Source: RQOF01 sp964461135 (GTDB lineage: Bacteria; Calditrichota; Calditrichia; RBG-13-44-9). From it: a DNA stretch of 18,768 nt. The notes beneath the pieces were generated by a model, which did not search any database, had not been told where the DNA came from, and was given only the letters and a program-made list of their open reading frames with translations. The position numbers and the translations under genes were made by a program. Location of the stretch: NCBI GenBank assembly GCA_964461135.1, contig CAYWTB010000089.1, positions 1-18,768 on the forward strand, read 5' to 3'. Numbering within the stretch: position 1 is the first letter of the stretch; each line of letters opens with the position of its first letter. Shown piece by piece: positions 1 through 7,452 of this stretch.

Positions 1-750
1 GCTGCAGAACTAATCTAACGTTAATCAGGGAAGGGGTCATTTGGCCCTATAGAAGTTAGAGGAGCCAGGATTCAGGAATCAGGAGGCGGGAGGCTCAAGG
101 ACCAACGCGCAAGGCTCTAGGAAAAGGGACAACGGATAAGGTAAAAGGACCAGTAGGCAGTCGCCAGTCAGCAGTCAGTAGAAAAACAGGACGAAGGCCT
201 GCCTGGCCCGCCTGCCTGATGAAGGCAGGATGTCGGACTGGCAGCAAGAAGGCGGACTTCAGACACGGGGAAGTGACAGGATCAATGATTAAGGAGTTCT
301 GGCTCTTTAGACCTTGATTAACTTCACATTATCTTTGCCCTGAAAGGGCACCATACAATAAAACAGGGCAACGCCCTGTTCCCGGAAACACCAATAGGAC
401 AATAGCCCTGTAAGGGCGAAATAAAAAAAGGAATAGAATATAAAGAAATCCCTCCCATGATTCTCGTCCGGCAATCGGCCGGCTGTAAACCATCCCTGGT
501 TTTCACAAGCTGGGGCCAGCATCTAGTATTCAGCATCTAGCATCCGGTAACTATTTCGTGATATTCCTGTCTCACTGTCGTTCGCCAGGCAGGCGTGGAC
601 AAAAAAACAGTCAGCAGTTGGCAGTTGGCAAAAAACCCTTACTCTCAAACCCTTAGCCTTTATCCATAATCTGGTTCCTGGCACCTGATTCCTGAAATCT
701 TCATTTCCCTACAAAAATTTTTTCCTCATTTCTTAATACCTACGGGAGTA
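1..750. repeat. Gene-free mosaic of short degenerate intergenic repeats
   Basis: I see no credible gene here. The stretch is built from short motifs that recur in imperfect copies. CAGGAATCAGG at 73-83 reappears as its exact reverse complement at 684-694. A cagt/ggcagt-rich minisatellite occupies 151-180 and a related one 608-630. Two GCATCTAG-like units lie at 518-544. A hairpin with arms CCTGCCT/AGGCAGG and a 5-base loop lies at 211-229. Related motifs recur at 11680-11950, so this is a dispersed, low-complexity spacer family rather than a local accident. The ORFs on either strand here have no recognisable protein content. Confidence 0.6.
337..417. repeat. Three-hairpin palindromic element (REP-like)
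   Basis: Three hairpins stand in a row. The first is GCCCT-GAA-AGGGC at 337-349. The second is AACAGGGC-AAC-GCCCTGTT at 362-380, a perfect 8-bp stem. The third is GCCCT-GTA-AGGGC at 405-417, nearly the same palindrome as the first. The spacing is fairly even and the outer two frame the central one, so the element is almost symmetrical. This resembles the GCCCT-nnn-AGGGC intergenic palindromes I associate with Bacteroidota and relatives, which are thought to be mobilised by RAYT-type transposases or to act as mRNA-end structures. No RAYT gene is in the window. Confidence 0.6.
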
Positions 751-771
751 TTGACGATAATAATTCTTACC

Positions 772-1161
772 ATGGCTGAAAATTTGACAAATCACGAACA
801 GGAAAAGCGGAAATATATCCGCCACCCGGCCGAAGTACCCATTGAATACAAGGTCTCGGGTCAATCCGAAGGAAATGAGGACCAGATCAAGGATATCAGT
901 TTCGGCGGCCTGTGTTTCCGAACCCGGCACTACATAGAGCCGGGAACTCTGCTTACTTTACGGTTTCCGACCATTAATTCGGACATTGAACTGCGGGGAA
1001 GGGTGGTCTGGTGCAGACAGGAGAAATATTGGGAGGAAATCGGGGTGGAATTCCTGGATGAAAATGAGGCCTATCGCGCCCGAACAGTGGAGGAAATCTG
1101 CTTTAACAGCAAAGACACCGAACATCCGGCAGGTGATGGCATCCAGGAGGAGTTTGGTTAA
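772..1161 (+). CDS. PilZ domain protein (cyclic-di-GMP receptor), copy 1
   Basis: This is a small cytoplasmic protein that is essentially a single PilZ domain, a family that binds cyclic di-GMP and passes the signal to a partner. Both ligand motifs are intact: RKYIR (RxxxR) near residue 13 and DISFGG (D/NxSxxG) near residue 41. The domain closes with the typical GVEFLDENEAYRAR segment. Start choice: an in-frame TTG at 751 has GGGAG only 2 bases upstream, too close for a normal ribosome binding site. The ATG at 772 aligns exactly with an internal Met of the paralogue at 9078-9476, so I prefer 772, though no clear Shine-Dalgarno precedes it. By hand count about 60 of 104 aligned residues match that paralogue. 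The gene is solitary here, with no partner enzyme next to it. Its output (motility, exopolysaccharide or other) cannot be told. Confidence 0.88.
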   Translation: MAENLTNHEQEKRKYIRHPAEVPIEYKVSGQSEGNEDQIKDISFGGLCFRTRHYIEPGTLLTLRFPTINSDIELRGRVVWCRQEKYWEEIGVEFLDENEAYRARTVEEICFNSKDTEHPAGDGIQEEFG

Positions 1162-1786
1162 TCCTCTTCCCAAATCAGCTATCCGGGTAAATTTACGCGG
1201 CCAACCTTTTCGCATCCGATGAAACGATGTTCTATCCCAACCGGACAGCTCTCTGCCCAGTCTAACCTTTTATAACCATCAGGCAATCCCCATATGCGCG
1301 GTGATAAATCGGGCGTCTGCACCCACCCCTCCCAGAAGTGCCGAGCTCAGGGAATGCTGGAAATACAATCCCAGGAAATATGGCCCGGGCGACTGGGAAA
1401 TGGCACCGCGGGTGTGCAGGGGGTAACCGTAATTATCAAAAACCGGAAGGTCTGCGGGTTAAAATTAAACGGAGATACAGCCTGGAAAAAAGAAGAACCA
1501 CCGGGATGTATCGATGAATTTAAAAAGTGCTCATCCAGGGGTTAGCTTTTTATGGGTTTAATAAATAGGGGGTTGATTTTATAAGGCACGAACAGGCAAT
1601 TAGCCCGGTAACAATCAGGGTTGGGGCGAATTCTTATTATTCTATAAGTTGATCTCCCTGGAAACCCCTGGTGCGCTGTATCGCTTTGATTGCAAAATAT
1701 TGGTTCACACTAAAGCCGCTTCTTAAGCTGTTTTAGCAAAATGAGACCAGACAATTGTTTAACTCAGCGTTGTCTCAGCCGAAAAA
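1162..1786. other. Spacer with no supported gene
   Basis: About 625 bases lie between the PilZ gene and the convergent end of khpA. The longest open frame on the plus strand (1294-1545, 83 codons) has no ribosome binding site and no recognisable domain. I see no RNA gene. The only structure noted is a weak hairpin next to the end of khpA. Confidence 0.5.
1742..1777 (-). terminator. Possible terminator of khpA
   Basis: Nine bases past the khpA stop on the minus strand, TGAGAC and GTCTCA (plus-strand 1742-1747 and 1772-1777) form a 6-bp stem around a long, partly self-complementary loop. A short T-rich stretch (CATTTTG) follows. The stem is short and the loop is long, so this is only a candidate. 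Confidence 0.25.
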
Positions 1787-2017
1787 TCATTCCAGTATTT
1801 CCAGTACCACCCGGCGTCTATCTTTTGCCGAGGCCGCATTTAAAATAATGCGGATTGCCCTGGCGGTCTGCCCATGCTTCCCGATTACTTTTCCAATATC
1901 ACTTTTATTTACACGCAATTCATAGACCGTGACGTTTTTGCCCGCCACTTCCGCAATTGACACCTCATCCGTCTTGTCAACCAAATTCTTAACAATCCTC
2001 TCGATTAATTCCTTCAT
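1787..2017 (-). CDS. khpA: KhpA-type KH domain RNA-binding protein
   Basis: The 76-residue product is a single type-II KH domain of the KhpA (YlqC) family, a small RNA-binding protein that often works as a dimer with KhpB and affects sRNA stability, cell division and cell size. The GxxG loop that contacts RNA is intact (GKHG at residues 46-49, within DIGKVIGKHGQTARAIR). The length matches the family norm of about 75-80. The start is the ATG at 2017, because GGGAG sits 9 bases upstream (plus-strand 2027-2031) and the protein then begins MKELIERIVKNLVDK as family members do. An upstream in-frame ATG at 2050 adds only an unconserved extension. In many bacteria khpA lies between rpsP and rimM/trmD. 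Here it is alone, with spacers of over 400 bases on both sides. Confidence 0.93.
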   Translation of the reverse strand: MKELIERIVKNLVDKTDEVSIAEVAGKNVTVYELRVNKSDIGKVIGKHGQTARAIRIILNAASAKDRRRVVLEILE

Positions 2018-2098
2018 CGTTTCAATCTCCCATATCATTTTTTCAACCACCGTCCGGTAATCTTTGCCTGCTGTAGTTGCTTTTACTTACGTATAAGT

Positions 2099-2121
2099 GC
2101 CATTACATTCCTGTAAATGGC
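2099..2121 (-). promoter_or_regulatory. Hairpin in the khpA leader
   Basis: Read on the minus strand, GCCATT and AATGGC pair, continue after one bulged T with ACA/TGT, and close on a GGAA tetraloop (GNRA class). It lies about 80 bases upstream of the khpA start, so it would be in the 5' leader if transcription begins further upstream. No T-run follows, so it is not a terminator. Whether it is functional is unknown. Confidence 0.3.
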
Positions 2122-2483
2122 CCTTCTGATGCAATAATATGGTTCTTTTCAATTCAGGAAACAATTCATTTATGTTGGTTTGATAAAATTTGTGAAATAT
2201 AGAGTACCCTTTGATGCATCTGTAAAATGAGATTTGCAGGTAAATTCTCCGATAAAGAAATGCAATGATCAATCCGGATCGCCTTTTCCATAACAAAATT
2301 CATGACATTTATTTTTCCTGTTGATTTTTTTATCAAATACTATGAACATTAATTGACTGCCGGGTTAATACGCTTTAAATTAATTGGAAATAATGAACCG
2401 GATTTACCTGCAAATTGATCTTTTTTTAAATAGAAATAATTTTTCCGATAATAACAAAGTACGATATTAGAATTTGGGTTCAT
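2122..2483. other. AT-rich divergent spacer
   Basis: This AT-rich stretch separates khpA (minus) from the envelope operon (plus) and should hold promoters for both. I could not pick a convincing -35/-10 pair. The 69-codon minus-strand frame here shows no domain and I treat it as chance. Confidence 0.4.
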
Positions 2484-3332
2484 ATGCACCGCTTACTAAA
2501 AATCATTTTAGTAACGGCCTTGACATTTTTTGTCAACCCGTTATATGTGTTCACCCAAATACCTGTGGCGGTAGGCGATTTTATAAATGAGAGCGATCAG
2601 TTGTACCTGGACCAGTGGGAACGAACCATTCCTGATGTCCTGCAGGAAAAACTGGCCGGTTCCCGGAGGATAATGGTCCTGGAACGCCGGAAATTGAAAG
2701 CTGTTCTGGAAGAGAAAGCCCTGACGCTCAGCGGCCTGACCGACAGTAAAAATGCCCGGGAAGTCGGAACCCTTCTGGATGCGGAATATATCGTCTTCGG
2801 TTCAATCCATGTGGTATCCGGTCAGTATCGCATTGATGCCAGTATCGTAAAAGTGAGTAGCGGACAAATCCATGCTGAAAAGGTGATGGGTCCCGATCAG
2901 GATCATCTGGTCCAGATGCTGGAACTGCTGGGAAACAATATTCTTTTTAATCTGACCGGAGAAGGAAAATACAAGGACCGCATAAAAATTACCCGCTATC
3001 CCACCCGGTATTTCCTGGCAGCAAGCGCAGGACTGGGATTAGCCACCGTACTGGTCAGCAGCAATTATCAAAAATCTCTGGATGAATATCAACAGAATAC
3101 CCGGCTGGATCGATTCAATGAATTATACGATAAAGCCAATAACACCCGGAGAGCATCGGTTGTTTTGGCTTCGCTGACAGGTACCGCTTTGCTGGGCACT
3201 ATATACTGCTGGATACGGAACCGCTCTCCCTGGGAAATATATGCACGGAACGTCCTAAAAAGTTTTCCGCAACCTTTTCTAGCAGTAAACAGGAATAATG
3301 AGGTGAATATTGGTCTGCAGATACGTTTTTAG
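2484..3332 (+). CDS. CsgG/LpoB-like periplasmic protein with C-terminal two-helix region
   Basis: This is the first gene of a three-gene envelope operon. Residues 1-25 are a hydrophobic signal peptide without a lipobox cysteine. Residues 26-160 resemble the CsgG/LpoB/TolB-N alpha-beta fold: VAVGDFINES opening strand, RRIMVLERRKLKAVLEEKAL, then AREVGTLLDAEYIVFGSI. That fold is found in envelope proteins that assemble secretion channels or activate cell-wall synthases. Two hydrophobic segments follow, at about 175-193 and 224-243, separated by a charged loop with YDKAN. The arrangement resembles the two-helix module of Bacteroidota DUF5683-type proteins (inferred from memory). The product ends in aromatic F (NIGLQIRF). 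Its 3' end overlaps the next gene by 23 bases, so translation is probably coupled. CsgG itself is a lipoprotein and lacks such helices, so I would not call this a curli secretin. The exact role is unknown. Confidence 0.75.
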   Translation: MHRLLKIILVTALTFFVNPLYVFTQIPVAVGDFINESDQLYLDQWERTIPDVLQEKLAGSRRIMVLERRKLKAVLEEKALTLSGLTDSKNAREVGTLLDAEYIVFGSIHVVSGQYRIDASIVKVSSGQIHAEKVMGPDQDHLVQMLELLGNNILFNLTGEGKYKDRIKITRYPTRYFLAASAGLGLATVLVSSNYQKSLDEYQQNTRLDRFNELYDKANNTRRASVVLASLTGTALLGTIYCWIRNRSPWEIYARNVLKSFPQPFLAVNRNNEVNIGLQIRF

Positions 3333-4083
3333 CGTGTTCATTTGCCTGGCTCTTTTAATTAAATGTCAGGATATACCCCGGGATAACCTGCTGGATCCGC
3401 AGAATCCCGGCAGTTATCAGGAATCCACCATTCTGCTGGAAGCGTTCGTCAACACCAGTAATCCCTATGAGTACAACCTGTGGGCGTTGCAGGCCCTGGA
3501 TTCCATAGAAAATCAGTACAGATCGGAAATAATCATCGCCGAATATCATCGCGACACCCAGCAATACACGGATCCTTACAGCAAACCGTTAATTTTCGAA
3601 CCGTTATACGAAAAATACGTGGAGCATTCGGTTCCGGCCATAAAGGGTGTTCCTGATATTTTCATCAATGGAAGCCTCCGGCGGGTACAGGGGGCATCCA
3701 GCGTGGGCAGCGTCCTGGATCGCTTGTATTCTGAGCTGTCCGAGCTGGTTATTGTCAACAATCATTTTACCCTGGAACCGGCCGATATCCACATCACCGC
3801 AACCGAATTAAAAGCAAGTTGTAAAATTGCCCGGCTGGGCAACCAACCGGCCGGGAATCTTCTGTTAAAAGTTATTCTGTTGAAGAATTTTAATTCCAGC
3901 GAGCTTAAACGGGTGGTAATCGATTCGAGGAAATCCGACATTATCTCCCAGTTGAATGCCGGTGAAATAAAAACAGTAGTTTTTAATTCCATTCCTGTTA
4001 CTCAAAGACCGGACCGGCTGATTTTCAGCCTCACCTCTTCCGATGAATTGACCGTATTCCAAAATATCAAGGTGGATCTGTAA
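3310..4083 (+). CDS. Thioredoxin-fold (Omp28-like) lipoprotein lacking redox cysteines
   Basis: This is the second gene of the operon and starts at TTG 3310 inside the end of the first gene, with GAGGTG just upstream. Residues 1-18 are a signal sequence ending LLIKC, a plausible though non-canonical lipobox with Cys19. Residues 40-140 read like an Omp28/thioredoxin-like domain: ILLEAFVNTS, a helix, EIIIAEYHRD, and GVPDIFING with the Val-Pro that forms the cis-proline loop. Where redox-active relatives have CxxC after LLEAFT, this protein has NTSNPYEYN, so no disulfide chemistry is expected. Residues 150-257 look like a beta-rich C-terminal domain. The stop codon shares one base with the next start. 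I infer a membrane-anchored binding or scaffolding role. The family assignment comes from motif pattern alone. Confidence 0.65.
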   Translation: MVCRYVFSVFICLALLIKCQDIPRDNLLDPQNPGSYQESTILLEAFVNTSNPYEYNLWALQALDSIENQYRSEIIIAEYHRDTQQYTDPYSKPLIFEPLYEKYVEHSVPAIKGVPDIFINGSLRRVQGASSVGSVLDRLYSELSELVIVNNHFTLEPADIHITATELKASCKIARLGNQPAGNLLLKVILLKNFNSSELKRVVIDSRKSDIISQLNAGEIKTVVFNSIPVTQRPDRLIFSLTSSDELTVFQNIKVDL

Positions 4084-4745
4084 TGAAACACACCGGGCTT
4101 CTCTTAATCATTTTTTCCACCCTATTTGTTTTTTGTGATGCCGAGAAACTGTTTCGAGATGCGCCAGTCGTTGAAGAAATAAACGTATTCCCGGATCGCG
4201 TTTTCCCCTTTGACACGGTTTATGCCCAGGTAAAAGCAACCAATCCGGAAGAGGGGGCTCTCAGTTATCAATGGTCCGTTTCCCCGAATCGCGGGATTTT
4301 CCTGGATCCGGTTGATGGCAGCTCCGTCCGCTGGAGCGCACCAACCGACGGGGGAGACTATACATTTAAAGTCATCATTAAAAATGCCTATAAGTCGGTG
4401 GAAAAAACCGGATCCGTGAAAGTGATTGAACCTACTGCTCCGTTAGTCCGAATTACCTCCCCACAGGATGGTGATTATTTTGTACAACTAAGTGAGATTG
4501 CAATCAAAGCGGAAGCTTTCCATAACAACGACATTAACAAAGTCCAATTATATGTTAACGATGTCTTCCTGAATGAGAAAAGCGGTTCAACCTCCGATAA
4601 ATATGAATTTTCTTTCACCCCGGATAGCAGCTTTTTAGGTTCCACGGAAATTAAAATCCAGGCCATCGCTAATTTTGTTTTAACGGTGGGAGCTGATTCA
4701 GTAATGGTAAATATTGAAGGCATATTACCGGCAACTCGTCAATAG
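4083..4745 (+). CDS. Ig/PKD-like repeat lipoprotein
   Basis: This is the third gene of the operon. Its ATG shares the last base of the preceding TAA (TAATG), a strong sign of translational coupling. Residues 1-17 are a hydrophobic leader ending LFVFC, so Cys18 may be lipidated. Residues 28-116 resemble a PKD-like beta sandwich (YQWSVSPNRGIFLDP, then GGDYTFKVIIKNAYKS). Residues 120-212 resemble a bacterial Ig-like domain (VRITSPQDGDYF, then VQLYVNDVFLN and the YEFSFTPDSSF closing strand). Such domains usually mediate surface or protein-protein contacts rather than catalysis. Together with the upstream CsgG-like and thioredoxin-like proteins it may form an envelope complex, which is an inference from gene order. 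Confidence 0.68.
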   Translation: MKHTGLLLIIFSTLFVFCDAEKLFRDAPVVEEINVFPDRVFPFDTVYAQVKATNPEEGALSYQWSVSPNRGIFLDPVDGSSVRWSAPTDGGDYTFKVIIKNAYKSVEKTGSVKVIEPTAPLVRITSPQDGDYFVQLSEIAIKAEAFHNNDINKVQLYVNDVFLNEKSGSTSDKYEFSFTPDSSFLGSTEIKIQAIANFVLTVGADSVMVNIEGILPATRQ

Positions 4746-5187
4746 TTTTTTATCCTTTGAAATCTGCCTCTTCATAAGCCAGTAGTAACATCGTCTGATG
4801 AAAATGTAGGATTGGAGAACGAAAAGGCCGTCTATGGGCTTTGCTGAATCCGCTGGTCCTCTAAATTCAGTAACCCCGGGTTTATTCGGTAAGCCTGGGC
4901 GGGGTTCACAATATTGGATATGTATACCTATTTCCCATAAATTAATCATTAATAGCAACTATCACAATAAAGTTGAATCTTACCCGTCCAGACATTATAT
5001 TAAGGTGATTTTACTCCTTGTATACTGAATAAATGTTCTGAATAATTCTCCGGATTAAAATTTTACACTCTTTTAAACAGTTATTAGATTGATTTTTAAG
5101 TAATTCGAAGATTTAATGTTTAGCTGGTGATATCCAAACCGCCAAAAGATATCAGGCAATTAATCCTCCATTCCGGAAAGAAAGACA
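4746..5187. other. Spacer after the envelope operon
   Basis: About 440 bases with no supported gene. The 64-codon plus frame at 4834-5028 has no ribosome binding site and no domain. The main structure is the GC-rich hairpin at 4875-4899. The right half (4960-5187) is AT-rich and presumably carries the acyl-CoA synthetase promoter, which I could not fix. Confidence 0.45.
4875..4899. other. Strong GC-rich hairpin
   Basis: CCCGGGTTTA pairs with TAAGCCTGGG over 10 positions (two G-U wobbles) around a TTCGG loop. A larger alternative stem, AACCCCG (4872-4878) with CGGGGTT (4900-4906), overlaps it. No T-run follows, so it is not a classical terminator. It lies about 130 bases past the last gene of the envelope operon. 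Confidence 0.4.
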
Positions 5188-7035
5188 ATGGCTCCTTTTA
5201 CCTTCATTAAGGAAGGAACACAATTAAAGGAACTCCCCGTACCGGGAAAAACACTTCCCGAAATTTTTCTCAAACAGGTGGAACATTATGGGTCCACCAG
5301 GGTTGCGCTTCGCTACAAAAGTAATGATCACTGGAAGAACTATTCCTGGGAGGACTATTTAAATAATGTTGCCCTGCTTGCCCATGGGCTATGGGAGCGC
5401 GGAATCAAACCTCTCGATAAAGTATGCCTGCTCTCTGGCAGTTGTCCCGAATGGCTTTTCATCTTTCTTGCTGTGCAGTGCCTGGGGGCTTATCTTGTTC
5501 CTGTTTATCCCAACAATACTGCGGAACAGGCCAGATACATTACAGATCACAGTGATGCACAACTGCTTTTTGTTCAGAATCATGAACAATTGAGCAAAAC
5601 AAATAACTGGAGGAACCAGTTGAACCATCTCGGGCAAACTGTTTTAATGTTTGGAGATCCACCCGCCGGGGTTCTCAAATATGAGGAGCTGGCCGATGTG
5701 GGTATCTCCCCACCTGGGGATTTACAAGCTTCTCTGCGGGACCACATAAACCGTCTGACCGGCGACTCTCCCGCCGGCATTATCTATACTTCCGGCACCA
5801 CTGGCCCACCCAAGGGGGTATTATTAACCCAGAAAAACGTCGTCTTTGAAGTCAGCAGCCTGATGACGAGATACCATGATTTTTATGAAGAAGACACCAT
5901 CTCGTTCCTGCCGCTTTCCCACATTGCCGAACAAATGATGACTATTTATGTCGGTATCGCTGCCGCATGCACAGTGTCTTTCGCCCGAAGCCTGGAGACC
6001 ATAAAGGAAGACTTGGCAGAGGTACGCCCCACGCTGTTTTTCTCCGTTCCCCGTCTTTATGAAAAAGTGTATTCCACCATCCTGGAGACAGTTGCTGTTT
6101 CCTCTTTAATAAAGCGATTTTTATTCCAGTGGGCCCTGGAAACCGGTGAGGTATTCCGGCAATACCGAAACAGCGGGCGGACCGTTCCCTGGTCGATTCG
6201 TAAAAAATGGTCACTGGCTCACAAACTTGTGTTCAGTAAACTGAGGCAGAAGCTGGGAATGGACCGAACGCGCCTGTTTGCCAGTGGTGCGGCCCCGCTT
6301 TCCGCTGACGTCTCAAAATTTTTCGGCGCCATGGGCATGGACATATTCGAAGTATTCGGACAAACCGAGTGCAGCGGCGTTAGTAATTCTACCCTTCCCG
6401 GAAAAACCATTCCCGGAGCTATTGGTCCTCCCAACCCGGGCTGTTCGGTTGCAATCACTGGAGACGGAGAAATAGTGGTAAAAGGGGAGAATGTTTTTAG
6501 TGGTTACTGGAAGGATCAGGCGACTACCGATGAAGTTCTAAAGGAGGGATGGTTATATACCGGCGATATCGGTTTTTTTGACGATGAGGAATACCTGCAC
6601 ATTACCGACAGGAAAAAGGATATTATTGTTACTGCCGGGGGGAAAAATGTCGCCCCGCAAAATATTGAGAATCTGTTAAAACTTCATACCGGTATCTCCC
6701 AGGCCGTGGTTATCGGCGATAACAGGAGGTATCTCACCTGCCTGTTCACGCTGGACATCCCAGCATTACCCACGCTGTGTCAACAGCTGGGAATTAACAG
6801 CCTGTCACCGGAAGATGCCTCTAATAATAACGCTATCCTGGGCAAATTTCAAGAATATGTTGATAGTGTTAACCGGGAACTGGCCAGTTTTGAAACCATC
6901 AAATATTTCCGGATTCTTCCCCACGACTTTTCGGTGGAAACCGGCGAACTGACCCCTACCATGAAAGTGAAACGCCGCTTTGTTAATGAAAAATACAAAC
7001 AAATTATCGATTTAATGTACAATATTCGTCAATAA
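5188..7035 (+). CDS. Long-chain acyl-CoA synthetase (AMP-forming)
   Basis: The enzyme activates long-chain fatty acids to acyl-CoA through an acyl-AMP intermediate. All hallmark motifs of the adenylate-forming family are present: the phosphate-binding loop YTSGTTGPPKG at residues 200-210, EVFGQTE around 390, YTGD near 457-460 with HITDRKKDI (Arg475) after it, and the A10-type LTPTMKVKRR near 589-597 carrying the C-terminal lysine. The 615-residue length and the KPLDKVCLLSGSCPEW start region match the eukaryote-like long-chain branch (COG1022, FadD15-like) rather than E. coli FadD. The start ATG at 5188 follows GGAAAGAAAG, an acceptable ribosome binding site. No signal peptide is seen, so it acts in the cytoplasm or on the inner leaflet. 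It is monocistronic, with spacers over 400 bases on both sides and no beta-oxidation or lipid biosynthesis gene in the window. Confidence 0.95.
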   Translation: MAPFTFIKEGTQLKELPVPGKTLPEIFLKQVEHYGSTRVALRYKSNDHWKNYSWEDYLNNVALLAHGLWERGIKPLDKVCLLSGSCPEWLFIFLAVQCLGAYLVPVYPNNTAEQARYITDHSDAQLLFVQNHEQLSKTNNWRNQLNHLGQTVLMFGDPPAGVLKYEELADVGISPPGDLQASLRDHINRLTGDSPAGIIYTSGTTGPPKGVLLTQKNVVFEVSSLMTRYHDFYEEDTISFLPLSHIAEQMMTIYVGIAAACTVSFARSLETIKEDLAEVRPTLFFSVPRLYEKVYSTILETVAVSSLIKRFLFQWALETGEVFRQYRNSGRTVPWSIRKKWSLAHKLVFSKLRQKLGMDRTRLFASGAAPLSADVSKFFGAMGMDIFEVFGQTECSGVSNSTLPGKTIPGAIGPPNPGCSVAITGDGEIVVKGENVFSGYWKDQATTDEVLKEGWLYTGDIGFFDDEEYLHITDRKKDIIVTAGGKNVAPQNIENLLKLHTGISQAVVIGDNRRYLTCLFTLDIPALPTLCQQLGINSLSPEDASNNNAILGKFQEYVDSVNRELASFETIKYFRILPHDFSVETGELTPTMKVKRRFVNEKYKQIIDLMYNIRQ

Positions 7036-7452
7036 TATGCGTCGTGTTAAAAGAATGTGTGATCAGAGTTTCTGGAAAACCGGTCCGGCAATTCATGGCC
7101 GGCAATTGAAATCCTTAAGCGGCAAGTTATGGGGTGATAAAATTTCACTGATTTCGGGTGCGACCCCTTGACAAATTCGTAAGAATTTTTAAATTAAAGT
7201 GTTTCACGCTCTGGTGACGGTGATAAAGGTCGTTGGTACAGCATAGTACTGATGCACGGGATGCCGGCGGTTTTATCACTGTTTTCTCGACAGAAACGAT
7301 TTCAGTTAACACCTTCTCATCAACCCAGAGAACCTTTCTATAGTTTTTCAGTATTCAGCGGGTAATTTATTAACCGTGAAATCTGCCTTAGAATTACCGA
7401 ATTCTGATATTATTTAATTCATGCTGGATCAAGACCAGGAAAGGAACATCTC
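7036..7452. other. Spacer between acyl-CoA synthetase and GNAT gene
   Basis: About 415 bases without a gene. A short direct repeat, CCGGCAATT, occurs twice near 7084-7110. A sigma70-like promoter candidate lies at 7168-7195. I see nothing else recognisable. Confidence 0.4.
7168..7195 (+). promoter_or_regulatory. Sigma70-like promoter candidate
   Basis: A perfect -35 box TTGACA (7168-7173) is followed by a 16-base spacer and TAAATT (7190-7195), which matches 4 of 6 positions of TATAAT. It points toward the GNAT/pseudo-receiver pair and would leave a leader of about 250 bases. In FCB-group bacteria the main sigma factor may prefer other boxes, so confidence is low. Confidence 0.3.

Noticed and set aside
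1294..1545. 83-codon open frame on the plus strand
   Set aside because: It has no ribosome binding site, no recognisable motif and an odd composition, and it lies in an unconserved-looking spacer.
2087..2296. 69-codon minus-strand frame upstream of khpA
   Set aside because: It has no domain and no Shine-Dalgarno, and lies in AT-rich spacer DNA. Chance is the simplest explanation.
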